A DNA stretch of 64,000 nt. It comes from Ulva prolifera. Its lineage: Eukaryota; Chlorophyta; Ulvophyceae; Ulvales; Ulvaceae. Within the stretch, counting starts at the first letter, position 1. Each line of letters starts with the position of its first letter. The position numbers were made by a program, and so were the translations under genes. Below are positions 36,039 through 48,709 of the stretch, piece after piece. The notes under the pieces are model-generated. The model saw nothing but the letters and a program-made list of their open reading frames with translations, was not told where the DNA came from and did not search any database. Location: the NCBI GenBank assembly GCA_023078555.1, contig CM041199.1, positions 2,111,101 to 2,175,100 of the forward strand, read 5' to 3'.

Positions 36039-39000
36039 CTAGCCATCCGCGGGCGGCCGGAACAGCAGCACGGCCGGGGGGGCGGCAAGTATCGGGTCCC
36101 CGAAGGACGACCGCGAGGCGGCGCCCTCGGACACGCTCGAGTCCGCCGTGAGCTCCACGCCCTCACTGTGTGAAGTTGACGTGGCGGCGGTGCCCCCGAG
36201 GAGTCGCTCGCTCTCCCCGAGCCCCCCCGGCCGCGCCACGCTGACTGTTCGACTCGCACATGTGTCGTCCGAGTCCGCGAGCTCGAGCAGCAGCGGCAGT
36301 GGCACCGGCACTGCCCGCGAGATCAGTACCGAAGGGTTGCCAGGGTTCTGGCGCAGGGTCCGTGCAGAGGCGCCACGTGTACTACCCACGCCGGCAGGGG
36401 TCGGGAGGGTCGCAGGGAGGGAAAGGTTTGAGGGGCCGGGAGCAGCTGTGGGGAGGGTCGACGCCGCGCTGATGAAGCTGCTGGAAGACAGGGAGTCACG
36501 GGTATCCAGCGCGGCGCCCTCGTTTCCCGGAGGTACGGACGGGGGGGGCACCGACCCGAGGGTGACGGTGTCGGACAGCGTCTGCACGGACGTGCTGGGA
36601 GCCGTGCTGGGTGCTGTGAAGAAGGAGAGCGTCGTGGACGTCGCCTGCGAGAGCTCGCCCGCGCTGTGCTCCGGGGGAGCGGAGGAGCCGCCGCCGCCGG
36701 GGTCGCGCGACGCGGCGCTGCAGAACGACCGCGGCGCGCTCCCCGCCGATACCTCCCTGCGCCGCCCCGCGCCGGAAGACGAACGGTCGTCAGGGTGGTC
36801 CAGGTCGGCGGAGCCGGGGGCCGACGGCTGACCGCTGGCGGCGAGCGCCACGGCAGGCGTGAGGTCGCCGGAGGTCGACTCAAGCAGGAAGGATCCGGAG
36901 TTGCTCAGCGGTCGTGGCGATACAAAGAGCGCGTTGGTGGCGACGCTCGACATCGCGGAGGCGAGGGAGGGATCGTTCAGGCCGTGCGCCTCGTCACTGA
37001 GCAGGTGCGCCGCGTCCCAGAGGTCCCCTGTCTGGCTACTCATGGATCTCTGCCGCATCGAGAGCTGCGGGTGGAGGTCGGGGGCGGTGGTAGACCGGGG
37101 GGCGGCACGGGTCGTCGCGGACGCGCCCGTCGCGGCGGCGACGACGGCGGCCGGGGACAGCGCGGCGACGGCGGCCGAGGGCGCGCTGAATGGCGGCCCG
37201 GAGTCCGCGTCGAGCGCCGCGGCCACATCGGACTGGATAGGGTCCTCCAAGAGGAAGTCAACGAAGCTCGGGGCGGCAGCGGTGCTGGCGGACGCCTGCC
37301 CCTCGCTCAGCGGCATCGCACCCGTGCGGTACGCCGAGCTGGCCGTCTGGTGCGTGCCCGAGTCCATCACGTCCCTGCCCCTCCCAGGGGTGGAAGTACT
37401 TGAGGAGTCTCGGAGGTGGCGAGAGGAGGAGGGGGCCGTGCCGTCGCGGCTGCGGTACACGTACCCCCACGACGCCTGAGAGTCCCAGAACACGTCGAGC
37501 GCGGCACCGGAGGCCGCAGCCGCCGTGGCGGCCGCCGCCGCGGCGCTGTCCGGGTCGAGCGGCGCCGGCAGACGCCGCGCGGCGGCCTCCGCGGCGGATC
37601 CCGCGCTCTCGAGCGACGCCATTAGCCTCTCTGCGCTCTCAGGGTTCCCGACGCTGACCGTGCTGGAAGTGGCCTCACCGGACGTGGCCGGGGGGCTCGC
37701 AGCGAGGGCGGCGCTTTCAGCCGCAAGCGCGTCGCTGTTCACGTGTGGCCACGAGGGCCCCGCCGCGCCCGCGCCGGTGGACGACGCAATAGAAGCCGGG
37801 GCCGACATCGGGGCAAACATGGGTCCGGGCCGCGCCCCGGCCTCCCAGGAGAGCGAGTCGATCGTGCCCTCCTCATGCGTGGTGCTCGCATCTGAGGGCA
37901 GGGGCCGCTGCGGCGCAGGCGGCGGGAGATCGGCGCTCGGCTCCGTGCTGCCACCTACCTGCGGCGCGAGTGCGTATGACGGCAGAGACCCGGACGAATA
38001 GGGGGATGTCGCCGATGACATACCGAGGGAGTGCAGCGCGTCGGCCGATGTCGCATGCGGAGGACGCCGGGGGGACACGGTCGCCCCGGTCCCGTGGCTG
38101 CGGGGGCTGACACCGGGCGGCAGGTAGATGTGGCGAGAGGTGTGCGCGGACGCGTTGTGATCGAAGTGACCCGCGCTTCCGGACCACGGCGACCCCGCCG
38201 GGAAGGGGGCTGTGTCCGTGCCAGAGGCGGAGTTGAGGCTGGTGGTGCGGAAGATGGGGACGTGCGGGGAGGTCGCGGCGCCGCGAGTGGGGGCAGTGAA
38301 GGTGTCCTCTGACGTCATGGAGAGGGCCGGGGAGGTGGCAGGGGTGCTTGGAGGCCGCCGCGAGTGTGCCGACAGCCAGGCGGTGGAGACTGCGCCGCTG
38401 CCATTGGGGAGGGCATGGGAGGGGAGGAGCTTCGGCGAGCCACGGTGCGGGGACGGCGAAGCTGTCGATGCGTTCGAGAACAAACTGTGCACAGGGGAGG
38501 GGGTCCCGCTGACCTGGAGCTCCGAGAGGGGCCGGCGCGGCGGGCCGGGGGCGGCCACCTCGGCCGATTCAGCCGTGGCTTCGCCAAACAAGCTGCCGGA
38601 CGCTTCGGCGCTTGCACGCTGCTCCGCCAGGGTTTCCTCGTCGGGGTTTTCGAGGATGGTGCGCGGGAGGGAGGAGGAGGGGCGGCCGGAGAAGAGGCCT
38701 GCCAGGGTGGAGGTGCCGGGGCGGGGGGGCTGCGAGGTGGGGACGTGCAGGCTGAGATCGCGCGTGCCGATAAGAGAGTCCACCGGTAGCTGCTCCACAG
38801 CCCCGCTGTCCTGCACGCTGACTTGTGATTTTGCGTATCTGGCATTACGCAGGGTTCGGCCTCACAGCTGCTTGGCGGCCATGGCGCATGCACGCCTCGA
38901 TGCAGGGTGCACCGGCGTCGGAGGGTTTTCTGGCCTCCCGCAGTCAGTGCGATCATTGCGGATGCTGTGCACCTCACCATGTTGATCACAGTACTATGAA

Positions 39001-39126
39001 GCACGATACCATTTCGAGTGTTAACGGAAGGGCTGCTGTCGCCATTGCAGCCCTCGTGCAGGCGACTAGCGTCCGAGATTTCCCATAGACACGGTGGACC
39101 AAGCAAAAGTGCGTCGTTTATCAGAG

Positions 39127-39160
<34 letters not shown>

Positions 39161-42100
39161 AGACCTGCACGCGGCCTGCGGCGTTGACATACTCCCCGAG
39201 GGACACCTCGGCGTCGGCGTCGGCCAGCAGCGTCAGCACCTGCGCAAACGCCGGCCGCTCCTCCGGCGTCGGCGACAGACACGCCTCCATCGTCAGCGCG
39301 TACGTCAGCGGAACGCTCGCCGGCAGCGCCGGGAACGCAGGATCCGCGATCAGCTCCCGCCGCCTCTCGCCGCGCTCGCCACGCTGCGCGCCTCCCGACG
39401 GGGGATCCCTGTAGCCACCGCACACTTCCTTATACGCACTCAAATTAGGAAGGACACAGTTCACCGAGATGCACCTTATTGCACATGCATGCAGTCTGTG
39501 ACAGTGGTACACCTGATCACGGATCGGCACCGGGTGCGTACCTTGAGTCGGCAGGCTTGGGCCCCGCATCATGCATGTACACTGGCCGACCCATCATGAG
39601 CTCCCACATCATGACGCCGTACGCGTACACGTCGCTCGCCTGGTGCAGCCGGTGGCGCTGGCTAACCTCGGGGGCGGTGTAGAAGGGCGTGCCCTGCCTG
39701 ATGCCACTCGCATGGCTCGCGTCGTCCTTCATACGCAGCGCGAGCCCAAAGTCGGTGATCTGGTAGGCCGCCGCAGCCTCCGCGACGGCGGCCGCGGTGT
39801 CCTCGTACGCCGACAAGTCAAACTGCACAGTCACCGCCGTCAAAACGGCAGCGGCGGTGAGTCGCGTGGTCATCCAGATACATGCATTCATGCGCACAGG
39901 TGCTCCCCCTGGAGCCTGAGCCCTGCATGCACCTACAGGGGCAGGTAGCCTCGCCAGGAAACAGAGTTACAAGCTTTGCAATGTCTGCGCACCTGGTGCA
40001 ATGTGGCAATCCAGTCATATGGCCGCTATACCACTGGACCCTTGCACGTCGCGAACCCAACTTTTGTGGTAGTCCAGTGGTATAGCGGCCATATCCCTGG
40101 ATTGCGACATGCAAGGGGGGGAGGGGGGGGGGGGGGGGGGGGGGATTGCTGCACCTTGAGCAGGATGTTGTTAGGGTTCAGGTCGCCGTGGCAGATGCGC
40201 TTGGCATGCATGTGGTCCATGCCGGCAGCGATGCCTTCGAGCGCGCTGAGGATCGGGCGCCAGCGGCGCTGCAGGGTGGCGCCGAAGCAGCCGCCCTCGA
40301 GCGCCTGGCGCAGGCTGCCGCCGTTGCAGTACTCCTGCAGCCCATTCATGCGTGTCGGAACGCCCACAGTGCTACACACCCTGGAGGCAGGTCGGGGGCG
40401 GCAGCGCACAGGACTGGGAGGAAGGTGGCAGTGATGCGCTGGAGCTGATGTGCTTGACACACGCTTCAAGTTGAAGGTGCAATGCACGTTATCACAGCAG
40501 TTGATGCGGATGAGATTCGGTTTCAGTGTTTGTTTTCTCCCATTCACTCTTTTGTAACAACGTTATCACAGCACATGCGCATGTCACATGGAACAAAGTG
40601 CACTTTGTTTCAAACAAAGTTGTACGACTGGTCCACACAAGACTCACACTATCCAGCCCACAGCACCATCACACCACGCCGAAAAATCTGAACCGATGAG
40701 CTTGCCATGCGTGTTGGCATGCATTCATGGGACGTGTGCAACCGTGGGCTTCGTGTCCCGCGAGCCCCGTCCGCATTGACGGCGTTACAGGTGCATGCAG
40801 CGGACTGACGTATCGGGATAATCGTGGTTTCAATTGCTTAAGCAAAGCACGAGTGTAGCTGCGAGCGGCTCAGGAGACCGGCTGTGCCACGAGATACCGC
40901 TTGTTTTAATCAATGTTCACCTTGTTGCGGTGACTGTGTTTTTGCAGCAGCCAGTTGTTCCATGCGTCATCCCTTGATGAATCAATAAATGATCGATACA
41001 CACTGCATGACTCAAAACCAGGCAAGTGAACATGGGATGACGTGCACAACCTTGGTTTCAACCAGACTGCTCAGGCCCAGTCGAACCTAGGCATTTGCGA
41101 TGCATTGTGACACGTCGAAACTCAGCGCAGCCGGCTCGAATCTTGCATTATAGGGCAATCGCACAGGCGAACTCCGAAAGCCACTTCAGGTCTCTAGACC
41201 CGGAACGCCCCGCGGAGGCCCCGAACGAGCTGCTGCGTGCTGCGCGCCACGCATGCACACATCCGCAGGGGAGGCGTATCTCGAGATATAGATGTAGCGT
41301 CGCGCACCTGGACCAGGCAGAGCTTGAAGATGCCGAGCTCGAGGCCGCGGGCGTCGCTGACGGTGCGCACGTCGTGCCAGTACGTGGCGACGATGTTTCG
41401 GTGCACTAGGTTGGAGGCGATGGCGGCCTCAGACGCAACGAGCGCCGTCTGGCTGTCGTTGGCGCCGCTCTCGAACACGACCGTCTTGATCGCCACCTCC
41501 AGCCCCCGCCAGCGCCCTGCGCCAGCCACTCACACCCTGATCAGATGATCTGATAGTGAAGATCTCGAGTCGACATTACTAGGAGTTCATGCAGACATGC
41601 AGCCGCGACGCAGCGTCACGTCAGCCATCGGCGACAACGGTGAACTGGCGATGCATACCTGCGATATCAAGTGGGTGCACACATTTCGGCGCGACGCGAC
41701 GGTGGCCACCATGTGGCTTTAGAACCCTGCGCGGCGTGTGACGGAGCGTCTAAAGACGAACCGTCGCTGACGCAGTTTCGAGACACTGTTCGACACGAAC
41801 ATGACCAGGGGGCACAGCGACACGGCCGAGGAGACACTGTCGTGACGGAGCCCCGTTCGAGACATCATCTCGTGCATCAAGCCGTGCGGCGATCGAACAC
41901 GGTTCGCACCATGGTAGACGGTTCCGAAGCCGCCGCGCCCAAGCACGTCGTACAGCTGCAGCTCGTCCTCATGCAGCTCCGCCTGCAGCACGCCCTGCAG
42001 CGCCGCCACCGCCTGCTGCACCTCGCCACGCACCACCGCCACGTTCGCGCTGCTGCTGCTGCCGCTGCCCCGTGACGCGGCTGACGTGGTGCCCTTGCCC

Positions 42101-43972
42101 GACTGCGCGGTCGCCGCCGCCGCCGAGCCCCGCGACCCCGTGCTGCGCTCGTGGCCGTCCCACAGCGGCCTCGCCGTGTCCCAAGAAGACAGGGAGCCGT
42201 CCGATGCCTCCCACGCAAAGGCCTCCGGCGCCCCCGCATGCGGATGCGCATCCACACGCAGATGAACAGGCCCCGACGCCAGATCCGCCCCGTGTGCCGA
42301 TCTGGCAGGTCCCCCTGAGAAGGCGGGGGGTAGGCCGAGGTCTGCGCGCGGCAGCGAGTCCACCCTGCCTGTCCGCACGGTCTGCTTCCCGCTACATCTG
42401 TCGTCTGCGGCTGCGCGACGACTCCGCCGCTTGTGAACGATCAGACCGGCTAGGACAATCTTGGCCACCACGACTGCATGACACAGCCCTTCCAATCAGC
42501 GCCCTCGCCGCAAGCTCCTTTACATTGCAACTCACTCCCCGCATCAGGGCATTTAGTTCATGTAACACTGGCGGAATGGATCACATCTTTGATCAGTTCA
42601 TCCACACCAGCGCGTCTGTTGAGACTCTGATCAGTTCACATGAGATCACGAGCACGCAGAAGTGCAGCATGCATGCACAGAGACAGCCGCCGGTGCGGTC
42701 AGGGGGGGCACGCACGGGCTGAGAGGATGGCTATCAGGGCAACCAGCCACGGCTCCGGGTCATCGTTGTCGCCCTGACCAGGGGCCGAGGTAGACACTGG
42801 TACCACGGACATCTCCGCTTCAGCAGAGCGCACGACCGCCCGGTCTGGGTCTGCCGCGGCCGGGTCCGCCCCCGCCACCGGCCCAACCGCCGGCCCCTCT
42901 CCGTGTCCGCCCCTCACCGGCCCGACCGCCGGCCCCTCCGCCGTCAGACCCACGGCCTCCGGCCCCGGCCCGAAGCTCACAATCGGCGCCGAGAAGCCGT
43001 TGACAAACGCGCGCGCGACCAGAGGCTCCGCCTCCGCGTAGTCGGCCGCGCACCAGAGCGTGGTGTTGAAAAAGTAGTACGAGATCGGCGTGTGGCCAGG
43101 TTCCGGGGGCTTTGAGACAATGGTGAAGTCGCCGACCATGATGTTGATGGCCCAGGAGGTGTTGCCCTCTGACGCCGGAGGCGCGACCCACAGCGTTGCG
43201 TCGGGCTGGGTGGAGTTGATGAACTGGGGCAGCACCGGGTTCATCACAAAGGCGAGAAACTGCAGCAGCAGCACCCACCGCCGTCAGCGCCAGCGCATAC
43301 TGGCGCCTGTCGGGGCAGCACACCAACATGCGGCAGAGCGCACAGAGCACGCCAAGCATCCGAAAATGCTCCATACCGGCATGTCCGCCTCTCTAAATAA
43401 CAAAGCGTGGACTAGTTGCAGTCCCGCCGAGTTGGCGTGGCATCACAGGAGGCGCACAGGCACCGCTGCGACGAGGCAGCAGGTGACCCCGACCGACGCC
43501 CGGCGGTTTGCATCGCAACACCCATGCATGGCCGGTCCTGCAATGGTCCAGAATACAGGATACACGGCTCCCAGCACAGAGCAGATGCGGTGAGGACTGC
43601 GGCCGACGCCGGCAGCGGCGGCGGCGTCGCACCGTGTTCCCGAGGAGGTGCGGTACAGAAGAGAAAATAGGTAGAGGCGGACACACCGTGCACCCGAAGA
43701 GGAGCGTCCCCCCCGTCATCGCCAGCTGCGCGCCGTTCTCGTCCCCAAACAGCTCGAGCGCGTCGGCCGTCGGGCGCATCGCGTCGTCCAGGGAGCTGTA
43801 AGCCTCGACGTCGCAGCCGTAGAAGTGCAGGGTTGCGCCGGCGCCGACGACCGGGGGCCCGAAGGCCGCACTGTACAGCCTCAACCGGTTCCCGCGCGGC
43901 GCGCAGCGCACGGCCGCGGTCACGGCCTCCGGCACCACAAACGGCCCAGACTGGTACTGGAACTCGATCAAC
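36039..43972 (-). CDS. Receptor-like TKL protein kinase 1 with very long C-terminal tail (5' end unresolved)
   Basis: Eight exons in phase: 43972-43687, 43259-42716, 42473-41910, 41516-41308, 40334-40155, 39822-39542, 39408-39165 and 38810-36039 (1692 residues plus a missing N terminus). The ectodomain has N-x-T sites and the motifs [13 protein letters not shown] and [17 protein letters not shown]. One membrane helix spans an exon junction ([12 protein letters not shown], then [17 protein letters not shown]). The kinase shows [51 protein letters not shown] and [13 protein letters not shown]. The catalytic loop has Gly for the Arg of HRD (non-RD) and Asn for the usual Lys. The last exon encodes a 923-residue Ser/Ala/Pro-rich tail. 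Presumably a plasma-membrane signalling receptor; the ligand is unknown. A signal-peptide exon should lie upstream of 43972. Confidence 0.85.
39130..39158 (+). repeat. Run of 29 G residues beside a splice donor of receptor kinase 1
   Basis: On the sense (-) strand this is a C tract starting six bases after the exon end at 39165, directly behind the donor GTCTGT. Confidence 0.9.
40006..40105. repeat. 100-bp palindromic foldback repeat (family A) in an intron of receptor kinase 1
   Basis: Left arm 40006-40039 and right arm 40072-40105 are nearly perfect inverted repeats around a 32-base loop. It looks like two head-to-head copies of a ~50-bp unit, single copies of which occur at 49389-49447 and 50266-50317. 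A small non-autonomous element is likely. Confidence 0.85.
40123..40144 (+). repeat. Run of 22 G residues beside a splice donor of receptor kinase 1
   Basis: A further seven G precede it at 40115-40121. On the sense strand the C tract begins about ten bases behind the donor at 40154-40149. Confidence 0.88.
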
Positions 43973-45225
43973 CTGCAGCAGCGCGCGGCCGTGATGACGT
44001 GGCGGGCGCGGCGGGGAGGGGCGGTGTTGTCGGGTGCACTGCGGGCGAGCTGCAGAGCAGAAGGGCGGGCGCGTCACGCTGTAGCCACAGCTATACACCG
44101 CTGGCCGTTCGTTTATTTTTGTGATCGGAGAGGTCTAGCCTGCGGAGTGGCGGATGTTCTCCGCGGCAGGGTGAGGGTTCAGGCGTAGTTGCCGCGAGGC
44201 GGCAGCGGCAGGAGATGGAGGCGCAGCCGCACTACTCGTAGTAGTCCTGTGTGACGGGTGATGTGCCCCCGCCGCGGCCTCTGGTGTGACATTGACCCAG
44301 GATTCGAGAAGCAGGGGCAGCCAGCAGTGGCTATTCTGAGGACACGTCTCGATGTTCCTGGGGACATTTGGCCTATGAATCCCCTCAGCATGCAGAACCA
44401 CGTACGGCGCTATGTGTTTGTTGGGGCCATACATCTGTAGACCGTGACAACCTGGCGAGACCTCCGCCTCAAAGCATCGAAAGCAGTCAGGTCGGGCTCC
44501 GACATGGCGAAGGAGTTTGATGCATCCGTGTGTGGCGGGCCCGTCGCAGCGCGAACAAGTTCATGAACATGGTACCATACCAGCACGTGCACGAACGTGA
44601 AACATCATCTATCCCGCAGCGAACCGCATGCTGCAGTCACCGTTGGCTCCTACGACTGGACTCCTCGGTTGTGAGTGCATTTCGGCGAAGCGCCTGGTCA
44701 GCAGATGTACATGTAGACCTGCGCCGGCGGCCACGTGTGTATTCACACATGCGTGTCCGAGTCTCCCGGGGCCCTTCGATCGCCGCGCATACCGTCACGA
44801 TGTGGTGGCTGTGTGCGACAGTGTGTAGACGTCGCGAAAGCGTTATCGACCTGTCGGAGCTCAGAGCTGAAGCGTAATCAGCTGAGGACCCCCCTGAACG
44901 CCGCGCACGCATGAGCAGCATACGCCCAGTGCACGGCTATGCGCCAGCAAGTGCCGCAGGGGCACTGGCCGCCAGGGGCTGCAGAATCTTGCGGCGTCCC
45001 CTACAGTTGAGATTTGGTCCAGTGGCTTTCTGGGATCTGGCTAGATTCTCGCAATTCTGGTTCGACATATGTCGATCGATTTCGTTGTTAACAATTTTTC
45101 AAAGAAGAGCGAACGGGAATATACTAAAAGTATTACACAACAAAAGAAGCTCGTCCGAATCGACAGCCACGCACACACATACGGCCACAGTACAGCAGCG
45201 CACGCTCACACGCCTCACTCCGCGG
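43973..45225. other. Stretch upstream of receptor kinase 1, no resolved exon
   Basis: The first exon of receptor kinase 1 should lie here. An open frame on the - strand at 44434-44135 contains HCWLPLLLESWVNVTPE but has no donor in the required phase, so I did not join it. A stop codon near 44073 rules out simple 5' extension of exon 43972. Nothing else supported. Confidence 0.4.
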
Positions 45226-45639
45226 ATGGATCCGGCAGGACCGGCTCCTCCAGGCATATTCAACAATTGGCGCAGCTGCAATGGTACGTAAGCTCTGTCG
45301 CACGGCACCGATCGCGAGTAATCCACAGGGGAGTTTTTCCTTCGGCCAGGACATTCTTTTACATAGGACGCACCGCGCGCAAACGCGCATCAGCCACAGA
45401 TATCTGTGTACAGCTTGCCTAAGCGAGCCGCGCGGTGAGCTGGTACCAGCCGTGGCCAGTTTACGGCGCGGCGGAGGCAAACATGGCTCTCGTTGCGATC
45501 GCACGCCCATGCGTCATGTTGCCTGCAGCCCGCGCTGCTTCGCAAGTTCGCGTCACGGTTCGAATGCAGGGTCTTACGTTGTCGTACACGTGGGCAGCGA
45601 TCTTTATCTCCTTAGGTTGGAGCTGAACACCCAAGTTTG
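45226..45639 (+). CDS. Possible first two exons of an unrecognised gene
   Basis: Exon 45226-45283 begins at an ATG and reads MDPAGPAPPGIFNNWRSCNG. It ends at a near-perfect donor GTACGTAAG. In phase with it, 45570-45639 reads GSYVVVHVGSDLYLLRLEL and ends at GTGAGC. The gene would continue to the right: 47288-47458 (+) ends an open frame reading PVYQLSLRFLPRARR and MWLFPGNATWNST before a TGA and could be a terminal exon. No family recognised, and the exons in between are not resolved. Confidence 0.35.
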
Positions 45640-47893
45640 GTGAGCTTGAAGCGTAGTCTACTGCGGACACATGCACTCTCGCGGGCCGCGAACATGTGCC
45701 AGGCTAGGATCGATATCGCGATCATGGGAACCGCACAGCGCGTCTGCTTCTGATTGAGTAGGAAGTGGACTCGAGCTCAGGGTGACGCGACGGATCCACC
45801 GACGCGCAGAGCTGTGGCGGCAAGGGTGACACCTCGATGACGTCCACACTACTTCCAAGAACTGTGTCAGCATCGCCGTCTCACCGTCTCTGCTACACAT
45901 GGCTGGTCTGCCTAGACCATGACTAACGCTCGGACCGCAGGCCCGGGAAACACAGGCGCGCGATTCTACACCTAAGGAGGAGTTCATCCGCGACAATCTA
46001 CCGAGTCATGCTGCTGGAGGAATCTGTTAGTTCGCAGGCGCAGCGGTTTTCGTGGAGATGCGTAAAACAACACCTTCGCACTTGCGCATGCTATCGCAGC
46101 CAAGACGGCCGAGAAACGCACTCTGAGGCATATTCAGCGATGCACAGCGCCAGAGTACTTCCCTTCTGAGCTCCAGCGATGCGCGTTCGTATTGCACTGG
46201 CAGAGGCAACCTGGATGCAGTCTTCGCGCGCCAAGCCTTGAGGCTGCGTGACCGCGGGTCGCCCGTTTGCCGCGCAGATCGCCGCGACAAAAGAGTGCAA
46301 AAATAATAGATACATGTTGCTGAGAGTAGATTACCCGACTTTACATGGCCAGATACTCGGCGGAGTCACCATACCAACGACAGTCCTGTTCTGCTCCAGC
46401 ACTGTGCGGGCTACCGTTTTGAAAACGACACTGTGAGACCATCGGAACGATAGAGCTGCAGGATTTGCTTGGTTTTTGATGTCGGTCCGGGTTGCACGCA
46501 CTGTATGAATTCGGTCTCCTGATCGTAGTTTGAAGCGCGCACCCGAAATGCCGAGCTCGCGCGGCTACACGGTGCTTGTATGCATGGCACTGGTGTCATC
46601 TGTGCAGCCACGCGCGGGAACGTCAGACAGCGTTGGCGCCCCACCCAACTGCATGTGGTGTTACAGGCATGTGTCTGTCTCGTCGGGCAGGTCGTCGGCA
46701 CATGGCCGGTACCGTTTGACGTTGCACGAGGCAGGCCTCACGCTTCCGGCTGTCGCGTGATCGTCTCTGGGCGCACGCTGCATGTATATATGTAGGTCAT
46801 CTAGTCGTGTTTCACGTTTAGCACGTGAGTTCTGACGGCATGTTGGTGACTCTGCGTAGTTGTCCAGCCGCGACGACATCGAGGCACGTCTCAATCGCTG
46901 ATGACTGCGCCACATCGTGGCATACATGCCATTCCGTGGCATTCATAAAGGTCCACAGTGAACGGATAAGGGCCACAGGTAACGGTCGGTTGCGTCCCGT
47001 GGCACAGGAACTCCGCCAGCGCTGGACCGGACGACGTCCGCGAGTGCGCGTGATGCCAGCGCTTCAGGCAGCATGTCCGCAAGTTTTGGAGCGCATTGGA
47101 TTCACTGAATGCCTTTTTAACATCGCTCGGACATCGGCCGTATGCCCCATGCCGATGTTCCGCATGCTGCACGCAACACTGTCGATCGCAGGGCTGCGGG
47201 ATTCCGACACCCATCCTGCCAGAATCTTTCCCAGCAGTGGCTTGCACGATGTACATGACGTCAAACTGTGATGCATTTTTACTTGTGCAGCCGGTGTACC
47301 AGCTGTCGCTCCGCTTCTTGCCTCGAGCTCGCAGGAGCTCCAAGCGCGTGCCCATTGACTGGAATGCAACGGCTGCAGCTTTGAAACGATGTCTCTTTAA
47401 GATGTGGCTCTTTCCAGGAAACGCTACGTGGAACTCCACGAGGGTTGCTGGGTGTTGAGACTCTGCATAGCCTCCTGGTTCGGAAGACCAAGCTGCAGTG
47501 TTCAGAAGGGCTGATGCATGTGGGGAGCCTTAGGCATACACAGGCCCCACAGCATCCTATGCAACGCATGTTACATGCTTCAAAACGGTGACTGGAAGAG
47601 CGAGCATTGACACCAGCGCCCTGCTCTGCTGCTGTACTCCGAATCAGTCACAGCAGACACTTCTGTTGAAAGCTGGGCTAGTTCTGGATACCAGCCAGCA
47701 TGCCTGGGCGGGTACCATCATGCGCTGACAGGTGGACTCTGTGGCAGAGATGAGCCTAAGCAGATGCTGCCATGCAGATGTGCCCTGATCACTGTGTGCT
47801 TTCAATGACAAACCAGCTGTAGTCATAGTGCCTGAGGCATCTTCCGCAGCAGAGTGGAAGCCTGCCTGAACCACCAAGCGACTTCCTTCCTAC

Positions 47894-48709
47894 CTACCGG
47901 ACAAGAACACAGCAACGATTGGTATCCACATCAACCTTTGCAACTGGGACATGGGCCAGCAGGGCATCTCTGTCGACACAGAGACACGGCCGCCCAGGAC
48001 ACTCAGTATCCTCATTGTGCAAGCAACAGAAGTGGTTATGGCGTAGCATGTTCGAGTGGCAAAAGCACCATGCTAATGAAGCACTGGAAACGTTGAAGTG
48101 CTGCTCCCAGTGCGAGTGCACGTCTGTGTGGCCTGTGTACTCATCCCTGCTCATTGCTCCACAGGTACGTAGGCCAGGTGTCCGGGTGACAGCACATCTC
48201 CGGTAGCTGGCACCCAGCATCAAGCACCCTCCACAACAAGCCACTGCTTTGACAGCCAGACGCACCTCTTCATTGCATCGATATGTGGCCCACCAAGAGG
48301 GCACATATTCCATTCTGCAGGCGTGTGCGAATGCCCGTGGATTTGTCAGACTCTGTGTAGAAAGGGGAGCGCATTCATGCACACATACATAATGTGTGTC
48401 AACTGCTGACACACAGCAGTGATGCTGGCCTGACACGGCCACAGGCACACAGGCCTGCACAGGTGGGGCCACCAGCAAGGCCAAGCACAGGCGGTTCCGG
48501 TTGATCCTCAGCAATCGGGTTCTCGTTCCTGAGCTTCCTGAGTTGCTCTCGGTCCCGGTGGGCTTGCAGGAGGGACTTGCAGGAGGCACCAGCGCTGGCC
48601 CCCCTGAACAGCCATCTCTCCTCCACACACCCAAGCACCAGCAGGTAGCAGAGGACAGAACCCTCCCGTGACGTATTTCTGTGCCGCGAACAGGCTCCTC
48701 CCGACACAC
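47894..48709 (-). CDS. Long Cys/His-rich open frame, function unknown
   Basis: 271 codons without a stop in DNA of moderate GC, which is longer than expected by chance in one frame but not decisive over the whole window. The frame is rich in Cys and His (for example MLRHNHFCCLHNEDTECPG). No domain, signal peptide or splice pattern recognised. It may be a transposon remnant. Confidence 0.25.
   Translation of the reverse strand: MCREEPVRGTEIRHGRVLSSATCWCLGVWRRDGCSGGPALVPPASPSCKPTGTESNSGSSGTRTRLLRINRNRLCLALLVAPPVQACVPVAVSGQHHCCVSAVDTHYVCVHECAPLSTQSLTNPRAFAHACRMEYVPSWWATYRCNEEVRLAVKAVACCGGCLMLGASYRRCAVTRTPGLRTCGAMSRDEYTGHTDVHSHWEQHFNVSSASLAWCFCHSNMLRHNHFCCLHNEDTECPGRPCLCVDRDALLAHVPVAKVDVDTNRCCVLVR

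Noticed and set aside
36148..38985. Open frames of 130-260 codons on the + strand opposite the tail of receptor kinase 1
   Set aside because: Shadows of the 2772-base - strand exon; no motifs or splice logic.
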